Both the position numbers and the translations under genes were made by a program. Below are positions 42,398 through 50,514 of a stretch of DNA of 64,000 nt, one piece after another (position 1 is the stretch's first letter; every line of letters starts with the position of its first letter). The notes under the pieces were generated by a model. It had not been told where the DNA came from. It was given only the letters and a program-made list of their open reading frames with translations, and did not search any database. This stretch comes from CADEFQ01 sp050185195 (GTDB taxonomy: Bacteria; Pseudomonadota; Gammaproteobacteria; Steroidobacterales; Steroidobacteraceae), in the NCBI GenBank assembly GCA_050185195.1, contig JBFWZQ010000002.1, positions 1-64,000 of the forward strand, in the 5' to 3' direction.

Positions 42398-45300
42398 TCA
42401 ACCCGCCATCGAGCTGCCGAGGCCCGGCGGCGGCCCGTACTTCACGCCCACGTTGCCCCGCCCCGCAAGCTGCTCGAGCCGTTCGAGCAGTTCGCGGGTC
42501 GCGCGCACGTTCCAGTCCTGCCCGAGGGTGAACACGCCGCCCGCACCGTCGCCCTCGTAGTCGATCGAGACCTGGCAGGGCCCCGGTCGCCACGGCGCGA
42601 GCGCGCCCGCGAGGGCGTCCGGCAATGTCGCGCGCGCGGGCGAACCCGCGCCGCAGCGGATGACGATGCGCCGCGCGGCCTCCTCGCGCCGGCGATCGAG
42701 CTCGGCCACGCGCTTGCCCGCGAGGCGCCAGCCGTCGCTGAATTCGTCGAAGCGCACCTGCCCCTCGACGACGAGCAACGCGTCCTTCGCGATCAGGTCG
42801 CGATACTGCTGGTACACGTCCTCGAAGAAATCCACCTCGATGCGGCCCGAGCGATCGTCGAGCACGGCTGCGAAGCGCGTGCCGCGCCGGCGCACTTCGG
42901 TGACGAGACCCGCGACGGTCGCGGGCTTGCCGCCCCGGAACCCCCTGCCTGCCTCGGGCGGCACCACCGGGCGGTCGGACACGAGGTCGCCGATGCGATG
43001 GGTGACGAAACGGGGCAGGTCCGCGAGGAAACGGTCGATCGGGTGTCCGGTGAGATAGAGCCCGAGCGTCTCGCGCTCGCCGGCCAGCCGCACGGATTCA
43101 TTGAAATCCGGCAGTTCGGGCGCCGTCTGCGCGATCGCGTCGGTGTGCGTCGCCGTGCCGAGGCCGAAAAAATCGTCCTGGCCCACGGTCTTCGCGCGCG
43201 TCTCCTGCTCGCCGAGCTGCATGGCCGCGTCGATGCGGCTCATCATCGTCGCGCGGTTCGCGCCGAGTCCATCGAGGCTGCCCGAGCGCACGAGCGCCTC
43301 GAGCACGCGGCGATTGACCTTCGCGGGATCGAGTCGCCGGCACAGGTCCTCGAGGCTGCCGTACGCGCCGCGCGCGTCGCGCTCGACGACCAGGGCCTCG
43401 ACGGCGCCGGCGCCCACACCCTTGATCGCGCCGAGGCCGTAGCGGATGGCGCGCTCGCCCGCCACGGTGAACATGTACATGGAGCCGTTGACGTGGGGCG
43501 GCCCGATCTCGAGTTCGATCTGCGCGCACTCGTCGATCAGCGTCACGACCTTGTCGGTATGGTCCATGTCGGCCGAGAGCACGGCGGCCATGAAAGCCGC
43601 GGGGTAGTGCGCCTTGAGCCAGGCCGTCTGGTACGACAGCAGCGCATAGGCCGCCGAGTGCGACTTGTTGAAGCCGTAGCCCGCGAACTTCTCCATCAGG
43701 TCGAAGATGTGCGCCGCCTGCCGGGGGTCGACACCGCGGCCCGTCGCGCCTTCGATGAAGACCGAACGCTGCTTCGCCATCTCCTCGGGTTTCTTCTTGC
43801 CCATCGCGCGCCGCAGCAGGTCGGCGCCGCCGAGCGTATAGCCCGCCAGCACCTGCGCGATCTGCATCACCTGCTCCTGGTAGAGGATCACGCCGTAGGT
43901 CGGCGCGAGTACGGGCTGCAGGTCGGGATGCAGGTAGTCGATCACCGTGCCGGCGGGGCTGTGCTTCCTCGCGATGAAGTCGTCGACCATGCCCGACTGC
44001 AGCGGGCCGGGGCGAAAGAGCGCCACGAGCGCGATGATGTCCTCGAAACAATCCGGCTGCAGGCGGCGGATCAGGTCCTTCATGCCGCGCGATTCGAGCT
44101 GGAACACCGCCGTCGTGCGGCAGGACTTCAGCAGCCTGAAGGCCTGCGCATCGTCCATCGGCAGCTCGGACACGACGACGGGCGGCTCGCCCGCTGCCGC
44201 CCGCAAGCCATTGATCGTCGCCACCGCGCGGTCGATGATCGTGAGCGTGCGCAGGCCGAGGAAGTCGAACTTGACGAGCCCGGCCGCTTCCACGTCGTCC
44301 TTGTCGAACTGCGTGACGACGCTCTGCGAGCCTTCTTCGCAGTACAGGGGCGCGAAGTCGGTCAGCAGCGACGGGGCGATCACGACGCCGCCGGCGTGCG
44401 TACCGGCACTGCGCGTCAGGCCCTCGAGCGAGCGCGCGAGGTCGATGAGGTTGGTGATTTCCTCGTCTTCCCGGTACAGGCGCTTGAGTTCGGGCTCCTT
44501 CTTGAGCGCATCGTCGAGCGTGATGCCGAGTTCGAACGGGATCAGCTTCGCGATGCGATCGACGTGCCCGTAGCTCATGCCGAGCACGCGCCCGACGTCG
44601 CGCACGACCGCCTTCGCGGCCATCGTGCCGTAGGTGATGATCTGCGACACACGCTCGCGGCCGTACTTGCCCGCGACGTAGTCGATCACGCGGTCGCGGC
44701 CGTCCATGCAGAAATCGACGTCGAAGTCCGGCATCGACACGCGCTCGGGATTCAGGAAGCGCTCGAACAGCAGGTCGTAGCGCAGCGGGTCGATGTCGGT
44801 GATGCCGAGCGCCCAGGCCACGACGGAACCCGCGCCCGAGCCACGCCCCGGACCCACCGGCACGCCGTGCCCGCGGGCCCAGCGGATGAAATCGGCGACG
44901 ATCAGGAAGTAGCCCGCGAAGCCCATCTGGCAGATGACCCCGAGTTCGGTCGCGAGCCGCGCGCGATAGTGCTGCGGCTCGATCGCGCCCGCCGGCAATG
45001 CCGCGAGGTGCGCCTCGAGGCCGCGGGCCGACTCGGCCTTCAGGAACCCGTCGACCGTGTCCCCGGGCGGCACGGGATACTCCGGCAACCGCGCCTCGCC
45101 GAGCTTGAGCGGCAGGCTGCAGCGCCGCGCGATCTCGACGGTGTTCGCAAGGGCCTCGGGAATGTCCGCGAAGGCCTGCGCCATCTCGGCGGGCAGTCGC
45201 AACGACTGCTGCGGCGTGTAGCGGCGCGCGCGCCCCGGGTCGGCGAGCAGCGCGCCTTCCTGGATGCACACGCGGGCTTCGTGCGATTCAAAGGCATCTG

Positions 45301-45922
45301 CCGCGAGGAATCGCACGTCGTTCGTCGCCACGACGGGCACGCCGCGGCGCGCCGCGAGCGCCACCGCGGCGCCGATATAGGCCTCTTCGTCGGCCCGGCC
45401 GACCCGCTGCAGTTCGACGTAGAAGCGATCGCCGAAGAGGTCGAGCCACGCATCGAGGCAACCGGCGGCCTCCGTGGCGCGGCCCGCGGCGAACGCGCGG
45501 CCGATGTCGCCCTGCGAGCCCCCCGAGAGCGCGAGCAGCCCGGCACACGATTCGCGATCGAGCCATTCCCGCTCGAGCAGCGGCACGCCCTGGCGCCGGC
45601 CTTCGCGATACGCGCGACTGACCAGCCGCGTGACGTTGCCGTAGCCCAGCGGGTTCTGGCACAGGAGCGTGAGGCGCGTCGGCTGGGCGCGCTCGCCCGC
45701 TTCGCGCACCAGGAAGTCCACGCCGACGATCGGCTTGACGCCCGCGGCGAGCGCCGCCCGGTAGAACTTCACCATCGCGAAGAGGTTGCACTCGTCGGTC
45801 ACGGCGATCGCCGGCATGCCGGCGGCCGCCGCGGCCGCGACGAGTTCCGGCACGCGCACGACGCTGTCGACGAGCGAATACTCGGTGTGCACGCGCAGGT
45901 GCACGAAGCCCGCGCCGCTCAT
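42398..45922 (-). CDS. dnaE: DNA polymerase III subunit alpha
   Basis: Catalytic subunit of the replicative polymerase. The 1174-residue protein has an N-terminal PHP domain (FVHLRVHTEYSLVDS), the palm motifs with PDFDVDFCMDGRDRVIDYV (two catalytic aspartates), FPLH-like VGPGRGSGAGSVVAWALGI, a helix-hairpin-helix region (GVGAGAVEALV) and an OB domain (GFRGGKPATVAGLVTEVRRRGTRFA). The start overlaps the rnhB stop by four bases. Confidence 0.99.
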   Translation of the reverse strand: MSGAGFVHLRVHTEYSLVDSVVRVPELVAAAAAAGMPAIAVTDECNLFAMVKFYRAALAAGVKPIVGVDFLVREAGERAQPTRLTLLCQNPLGYGNVTRLVSRAYREGRRQGVPLLEREWLDRESCAGLLALSGGSQGDIGRAFAAGRATEAAGCLDAWLDLFGDRFYVELQRVGRADEEAYIGAAVALAARRGVPVVATNDVRFLAADAFESHEARVCIQEGALLADPGRARRYTPQQSLRLPAEMAQAFADIPEALANTVEIARRCSLPLKLGEARLPEYPVPPGDTVDGFLKAESARGLEAHLAALPAGAIEPQHYRARLATELGVICQMGFAGYFLIVADFIRWARGHGVPVGPGRGSGAGSVVAWALGITDIDPLRYDLLFERFLNPERVSMPDFDVDFCMDGRDRVIDYVAGKYGRERVSQIITYGTMAAKAVVRDVGRVLGMSYGHVDRIAKLIPFELGITLDDALKKEPELKRLYREDEEITNLIDLARSLEGLTRSAGTHAGGVVIAPSLLTDFAPLYCEEGSQSVVTQFDKDDVEAAGLVKFDFLGLRTLTIIDRAVATINGLRAAAGEPPVVVSELPMDDAQAFRLLKSCRTTAVFQLESRGMKDLIRRLQPDCFEDIIALVALFRPGPLQSGMVDDFIARKHSPAGTVIDYLHPDLQPVLAPTYGVILYQEQVMQIAQVLAGYTLGGADLLRRAMGKKKPEEMAKQRSVFIEGATGRGVDPRQAAHIFDLMEKFAGYGFNKSHSAAYALLSYQTAWLKAHYPAAFMAAVLSADMDHTDKVVTLIDECAQIELEIGPPHVNGSMYMFTVAGERAIRYGLGAIKGVGAGAVEALVVERDARGAYGSLEDLCRRLDPAKVNRRVLEALVRSGSLDGLGANRATMMSRIDAAMQLGEQETRAKTVGQDDFFGLGTATHTDAIAQTAPELPDFNESVRLAGERETLGLYLTGHPIDRFLADLPRFVTHRIGDLVSDRPVVPPEAGRGFRGGKPATVAGLVTEVRRRGTRFAAVLDDRSGRIEVDFFEDVYQQYRDLIAKDALLVVEGQVRFDEFSDGWRLAGKRVAELDRRREEAARRIVIRCGAGSPARATLPDALAGALAPWRPGPCQVSIDYEGDGAGGVFTLGQDWNVRATRELLERLEQLAGRGNVGVKYGPPPGLGSSMAG

Positions 45923-46503
45923 GGCGCACCCACCCTGCACGGGCCGAAGGAACGGCGATGGACCGGCGAGAGCCCGTGCGCGCGCAGCGCCTCGACATGG
46001 GCGCCGGTCGGATAGCCCTTGTGGCCATCGAGGCCGAAACCCGGGTAGCAGGCGTGCAGCCGGCACATCTGCGCGTCGCGCCAGGTCTTGGCGAGGATCG
46101 AGGCCGCACTGATGGCGGGCTCGCTGCGATCGCCGCGCACGATGGCGCGGGCCGCCCCGGCGAAGCCGAGGTCCGCGAGGCGCGGCAGCCGGTTCCCGTC
46201 GACCAGGACTTCCGTTGGCCGTACCGGCAGGCGCAGCAGCGCGCGCCGCATCGCAAGCCAGGTCGCCTCGAGGATATTGAGCCGGTCGATCTCGCTCGCG
46301 TCGGCCCATCCGATGCCCCACGCGAGGGCCCGCTCGCGGATGGCGGCCGCAAGCCGGTCGCGGACCGCGGGCGCCAGCAGCTTCGAATCCGCGAGGCCAG
46401 CGATGGGACGGCGCGAGTCGAGGATGACCGCCGCGGCCACGACGGGGCCGGCCAGCGGCCCCCTGCCCGCTTCATCGACGCCGGCGATGCGCAACACGGG
46501 CAT
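45919..46503 (-). CDS. rnhB: Ribonuclease HII
   Basis: Cleaves RNA in RNA-DNA hybrids, including single ribonucleotides. The 194-residue protein starts LRIAGVDEAGRGPLAGPVVA with the acidic pair D10-E11; a third acidic residue sits in VLVDGNRLP, and ASILAKTWRDAQM follows. The ATG shares one base with the lpxB stop (TGATG), and the end overlaps dnaE, so the trio is coupled. Confidence 0.97.
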   Translation of the reverse strand: MPVLRIAGVDEAGRGPLAGPVVAAAVILDSRRPIAGLADSKLLAPAVRDRLAAAIRERALAWGIGWADASEIDRLNILEATWLAMRRALLRLPVRPTEVLVDGNRLPRLADLGFAGAARAIVRGDRSEPAISAASILAKTWRDAQMCRLHACYPGFGLDGHKGYPTGAHVEALRAHGLSPVHRRSFGPCRVGAP

Positions 46504-47645
46504 CAGCGGCCCGCCAGTTCGAGCACGGCGTCGGCCGCCCGGCGCGCGCCATCGACGCGGAGCGTCTCATGGATGCGGCGGAATTCCCGTGCGAGCTCGC
46601 CGGCACGCGCCGGATCCGCCAGTTCCCCTTCGAGCGCGTCGGCGAGATGGCGCGCGGTCACGGCCTGCTGGAAGAATTCCGGCACGAGGCGCCGTCCGGC
46701 GAGCAGGTTGGGTTGGGAGAAGTACGGCACCTTGACGAGTCCCAGCGTGCGCAGGAGCAGCGCCGTGATCGCCCCGAGGCGATAAGCGACGACCATGGGC
46801 CGTTTGCAGAGCGCCGTCTCGAGCGTCGCGGTCCCTGACGCCACCAATACTACATCGGCGGCGATGAGCGCGCGGTCCGCGCCGCCGTCGAGCAGGCGCA
46901 CGGGCAATGCGCCGGCGCGCTCGCGCCACTGCGCCGCAAAGAGGTCCCGCGCTTTTTCATTCGCCATGGGTGCGATGAAGTCGATGTGGCCGCGCCTGGC
47001 CGCCAGCCGTGCGCAGGCCCCGGCAAAGTCGCCACCCAGGCGCGTCACTTCGCCGTGGCGGCTGCCCGGCAGGACGGCGACGACGGTCGCCTCCGGCGAC
47101 AGCCCGAGCGCGCGTCGCGCGGCCGCGCGATCGACCTCGAGTGGAATCCGGTCGGCGAGCGGATGCCCGACGAACACCGCGCGCACGTGGTGTTCGCCGT
47201 AGAAACGGGTTTCGAAAGGCAGCAGGCACAGGACGAGGTCGCAGGAGGTGCCGATCGTACGCACGCGCCCTTGCCGCCACGCCCACACCTGCGGGCTCAC
47301 GTACTGCACCGTGCGCATCGCGCCCTTCAGCCGGCGCGCGAGCCCGAGGTTGAACTCCGGCGCGTCGATGCCGACGAACACGTCCGGTCGGGCCGCGAGG
47401 AAGCGCGCCTCGAGCCGGCGGCGCAGCCGCCACAGGCGCGGCAGGTGGCGCAGCACTTCAATGACGCCCATGACCGCGAGGGACTCGGCGGGTTCCCAGG
47501 CTTCGCAGCCCGCGGCAACCATCTTCGGGCCCGCCACTCCGAAAAACCGCGCATCGGGCACCCGCGCACGCACGGCCGTGATGAAAGCGGCGCCGAGCGT
47601 GTCGCCCGACGCTTCGCCGGCGACGATCCCGACCTTCAGCGCCAC
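46503..47645 (-). CDS. lpxB: Lipid A disaccharide synthase LpxB
   Basis: GT19 glycosyltransferase joining UDP-diacylglucosamine and lipid X at the inner membrane. The 380-residue protein starts with a GTG and shows VGIVAGEASGDTLGAAFI, FFGVAGPKMVAAGCE, VFVGIDAPEFNLGLAR, YVSPQVWAWRQGR and LPGSRHGEVTRLG. It follows lpxA by 18 bases and overlaps rnhB by one base. Confidence 0.98.
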   Translation of the reverse strand: MALKVGIVAGEASGDTLGAAFITAVRARVPDARFFGVAGPKMVAAGCEAWEPAESLAVMGVIEVLRHLPRLWRLRRRLEARFLAARPDVFVGIDAPEFNLGLARRLKGAMRTVQYVSPQVWAWRQGRVRTIGTSCDLVLCLLPFETRFYGEHHVRAVFVGHPLADRIPLEVDRAAARRALGLSPEATVVAVLPGSRHGEVTRLGGDFAGACARLAARRGHIDFIAPMANEKARDLFAAQWRERAGALPVRLLDGGADRALIAADVVLVASGTATLETALCKRPMVVAYRLGAITALLLRTLGLVKVPYFSQPNLLAGRRLVPEFFQQAVTARHLADALEGELADPARAGELAREFRRIHETLRVDGARRAADAVLELAGR

Positions 47646-47663
47646 CTGTCCCGCAGCCCCCGG

Positions 47664-48434
47664 CTAGCGCACGAGGCTGCGAGTCGAGGCGTCGATGAAC
47701 GCGACGAAAGCTTCGATCTCGGGCTGGTCCACGGCAACCCCGCGCAGGGCTTCCATGGCATCGGCGAGCTTGCGGTCCTCCCGGTAGAGGGTGCGAAACG
47801 CGTTCCTGATGTTGCGGATGTTCGCGGGCGTGAAGCCGCGGCGCTTGAGCCCCTCGGAATTGACCGAGTGCGGCGTGGCCGGCTGGCCAACCGCCATCAC
47901 GTACGGCGGCACGTCGCGCGTGACCGCGGCGTTATTCGCGATGAAGGCATGTGCGCCGACCTTGCAGAACTGGTGGACGCCGGAAAAGCCGCCCATGATC
48001 ACCCAGTCGCCGAGCTGCACGTGGCCGCCGAGCGTCGCGAGGTTCGCGAGCACCACCTTGTCGCCGACCACGCAGTCGTGCGCGACGTGCGAATAGGACA
48101 TGAAGAGATTCTGGCTGCCGATGCGGGTGACGCCCTGGTCCTTGGCCGTGCCGCGATTGATCGTGCAGAACTCGCGAAACACGTTGTCGTCGCCGATCTC
48201 GAGGCGCGTCGGCTCGCCCTTGTAGCTCTTGTCCTGCGGATTGCTGCCAAGGGACGCGAACGCGTGCACACGATTGCGGGCCCCGAGCCGCGTGTCGCGC
48301 TCGATGACCGCATGGGCGCCGATCGTGCAGCCCGGGCCGATCTCGACGCCGGGGCCGATGATCGCAAACGGCCCGACCTCGACGTCGGCCGCGAGCCTCG
48401 CGTCCGGTGAAACGACCGCGCGCGCGTCGATCAT
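47664..48434 (-). CDS. lpxA: UDP-GlcNAc acyltransferase LpxA
   Basis: First enzyme of lipid A synthesis. The 256-residue protein consists mostly of left-handed beta-helix hexapeptide repeats (VEVGPFAIIGPGVEIGPG), with FREFCTINRGT and YSHVAHDCVVGDKVVLAN, the latter including the catalytic histidine region. The C-terminal helical domain has GFTPANIRNIRNAFRTLYRE. ATG overlaps the fabZ stop by four bases. Confidence 0.98.
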   Translation of the reverse strand: MIDARAVVSPDARLAADVEVGPFAIIGPGVEIGPGCTIGAHAVIERDTRLGARNRVHAFASLGSNPQDKSYKGEPTRLEIGDDNVFREFCTINRGTAKDQGVTRIGSQNLFMSYSHVAHDCVVGDKVVLANLATLGGHVQLGDWVIMGGFSGVHQFCKVGAHAFIANNAAVTRDVPPYVMAVGQPATPHSVNSEGLKRRGFTPANIRNIRNAFRTLYREDRKLADAMEALRGVAVDQPEIEAFVAFIDASTRSLVR

Positions 48435-48895
48435 CGCCGGCCCGCCTTCGTCTCCGTCGCCACCATGATGTTCGCGGAAGATGCCTCATCGTCCCCGACG
48501 TACGCGGTCGTCGAGAAACGCCAGATGCCCCGGATCGACCGTTCGATCCGGGCAGTGAGGATCAGCTGGTCCCCCGGCACCACCTGGCGGCGAAAACGGG
48601 CTTCGTCGACGCCGACCAGGAAAAGCCCCATGCCCGCGTCCGGAATCGCCTCGACGGTTGCGAAGGCGAGGATGCCGGCCGCTTGCGCCAGCGCCTCGAT
48701 GATCAGCACGCCCGGCATGACGGGACGCCCGGGGAAATGGCCGTTGAAATACGGCTCGTTGACCGTGACGTTCTTGACGGCACGAACGGCCTTGCCGGGT
48801 TCGCATTCGAGCACGCGATCGACGAGCAGGAATGGATAGCGGTGCGGCAGCTGGCCAAGGATGCCGGCGATGTCCATGTAAACGGGGTCGGTCAT
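48431..48895 (-). CDS. fabZ: 3-hydroxyacyl-ACP dehydratase FabZ
   Basis: Dehydrates beta-hydroxyacyl-ACP in fatty-acid elongation. The 154-residue hotdog-fold protein has LPHRYPFLLVDRVLE and the active site FNGHFPGRPVMPGVLIIEAL with H53 and E67. It starts two bases after the lpxD stop and sits in the lpxD-fabZ-lpxA-lpxB set, which ties fatty-acid and lipid A supply together. Confidence 0.98.
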   Translation of the reverse strand: MTDPVYMDIAGILGQLPHRYPFLLVDRVLECEPGKAVRAVKNVTVNEPYFNGHFPGRPVMPGVLIIEALAQAAGILAFATVEAIPDAGMGLFLVGVDEARFRRQVVPGDQLILTARIERSIRGIWRFSTTAYVGDDEASSANIMVATETKAGRR

Positions 48896-48897
48896 CC

Positions 48898-49917
48898 TTA
48901 CTTCCTGTCCAGTTTCTTCCCGAGCTCGGCAACCTGCCCCGCCATGCGGTCGAGCCGGTGCAGGCGTGCCACCGCGCGGCGCCACTCCGGCGCGGGGATC
49001 GCCGGCAGCCCGCTCGAATAGACCCCCGGCTGGCTGATCGAATGGCTCACCATGGAGAGTCCCGTCACGGCCACGTCGTCGCAGATCGACAGGTGCCCCA
49101 CGATGCCGACCGCCCCACCGATCTGGCAGCGCTTGCCGATCGTCGTGCTACCCGAGACCCCGACGCAGGCCGCCAGCGCCGAATGCGCGCCGATGCGCAC
49201 GTTGTGCCCGATCTGGATCTGGTTGTCGAGCTTCACGCCGTCCTCGATCACCGTGTCTCCGATCGCACCGCGATCGATCGTCGTGTTGGCGCCGATCTCG
49301 ACGTCCGCGCCGACCACCACCCGGCCCACCTGCGGCACTTTCACCCAGGCGCCCAGTTCGGGCGCGAAGCCGAAACCGTCGCCGCCGATCACCGCGCCCG
49401 GCTGCACGATCGTGCGCGGCCCGATGCGGCTGCCGCGACAGACGATCACGCGCGCGACGAGCCGCACGTCCTCGGCGATCTCGACATCGGCCTCGATCAC
49501 GCATCCCGGCCCGATCACCGCGCGCTCGCCGACGCAAGTGCCGGCCTCGATGGCAGCATGCGGTCCGACATGGGCGCTGCCCGCCACCCGGGCGAGCGGC
49601 GCGACCCACGCGGTCGGATGGATGCCGGGCGGCGACACGGGCACCGGATGCAGCAACGCCGCCATGCGCGCGTAGGCGGCGTACGGGTTCGCCGCGACCA
49701 GCACCGCGCACGAGACATCCGCCGCATCGGCCGCACCCAGCACGACGGCGCCCGCGCGGGTGGCGGCGAGCTGGGGGCGATACTTCGGGTTGGCGAGGAA
49801 CGCGAGCGCCGCCGGACCCGCGGTCGCGAGGCTCGCGACGTGCTCGACGCGCACGCCCGGGTCGCCGCGCAGCTCGCAGCCGAACCGGACCGCGAGCTCG
49901 CCCAGCGATACCGACAT
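48898..49917 (-). CDS. lpxD: UDP-3-O-acyl-glucosamine N-acyltransferase LpxD
   Basis: Adds the second 3-hydroxyacyl chain in lipid A synthesis. The 339-residue protein has an N-terminal uridine-binding domain (LGELAVRFGCELRGDPG, LAFLANPKYRPQLA), then hexapeptide repeats with GADVEIGANTTIDRGAIGDT and QIGHNVRIG (catalytic histidine), and a C-terminal helical tail (RAVARLHRLDRMAGQVAELG). skp ends 13 bases upstream. Confidence 0.98.
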   Translation of the reverse strand: MSVSLGELAVRFGCELRGDPGVRVEHVASLATAGPAALAFLANPKYRPQLAATRAGAVVLGAADAADVSCAVLVAANPYAAYARMAALLHPVPVSPPGIHPTAWVAPLARVAGSAHVGPHAAIEAGTCVGERAVIGPGCVIEADVEIAEDVRLVARVIVCRGSRIGPRTIVQPGAVIGGDGFGFAPELGAWVKVPQVGRVVVGADVEIGANTTIDRGAIGDTVIEDGVKLDNQIQIGHNVRIGAHSALAACVGVSGSTTIGKRCQIGGAVGIVGHLSICDDVAVTGLSMVSHSISQPGVYSSGLPAIPAPEWRRAVARLHRLDRMAGQVAELGKKLDRK

Positions 49918-49930
49918 GGCGGGGTCCGGC

Positions 49931-50482
49931 TTACTTGCCTGCGGGCTTGGGCACGGCCGGCGCCGCGGCGCCCGGCGCGCGCGACTTCAGGTTCGCGAGC
50001 ACCGCGGGCGTGATGTCGAGCGTGGTGTTCGCGTACAGCACGCCGTCGGCCAGCACGAGGTCGTAACCCTGCGCCTTCGCGTAGCCGCGCACTTCCTCGA
50101 TCAGCGTGCGCTGCAGGCGCGACATTTCCTCGTTGCGCCGCGCATTGAAGTCTTCCTGGATCTCCTGCCGCTTGCGCTCGAGGTCGCGATAGCCGTCACG
50201 CAGGTCCTTTTCGGTGCGCGTGCGCTGGTCGGCCGACATCGTCGCCGCGTCCTTCTGCAGCTTGTCTTCCTTCGCCTTCAGCACCTGCTGCTGCGTCAGG
50301 AGGTCCTTCTGCTTCGGCGCGAATTCGTCGCGGATCGCGCCGAGGGCGGTTTTCGCCTGCGGCGACTCCTCCATCAACCGGCCGTAATCCACCACGCCGA
50401 TCTTCGACTGCGCGAGGGCCGGGGCCGCCGCGAACGCACCGAGGGCCGCGAGGGCGAGGAACGTCGATTTCAACAGGGTCAC
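49931..50482 (-). CDS. skp: Periplasmic chaperone Skp/OmpH
   Basis: 183-residue periplasmic chaperone for outer-membrane proteins. A signal peptide (LLKSTFLALAALGAFAAAPALA) precedes QSKIGVVDYGRLMEESPQAK; the middle is a long charged helix pair (LKAKEDKLQKDAATMSADQR) that forms the tentacles, and the end YDLVLADGVLYANTTLDITP is typical. Start is GTG 50482. It lies 32 bases after bamA, whose substrates it chaperones; the tail is Ala/Pro rich. Confidence 0.95.
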   Translation of the reverse strand: MTLLKSTFLALAALGAFAAAPALAQSKIGVVDYGRLMEESPQAKTALGAIRDEFAPKQKDLLTQQQVLKAKEDKLQKDAATMSADQRTRTEKDLRDGYRDLERKRQEIQEDFNARRNEEMSRLQRTLIEEVRGYAKAQGYDLVLADGVLYANTTLDITPAVLANLKSRAPGAAAPAVPKPAGK

Positions 50483-50514
50483 GCTGATGATTCCTTTGGC
50501 AAGGGGCTGGACGG

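Noticed and set aside
41498..46015. A 1505-residue plus-strand open frame opposite dnaE and accA
   Set aside because: It is a shadow of the GC-rich codon bias of dnaE/accA/rnhB on the minus strand; composition is Arg/His/Ala/Glu rich with no domain.
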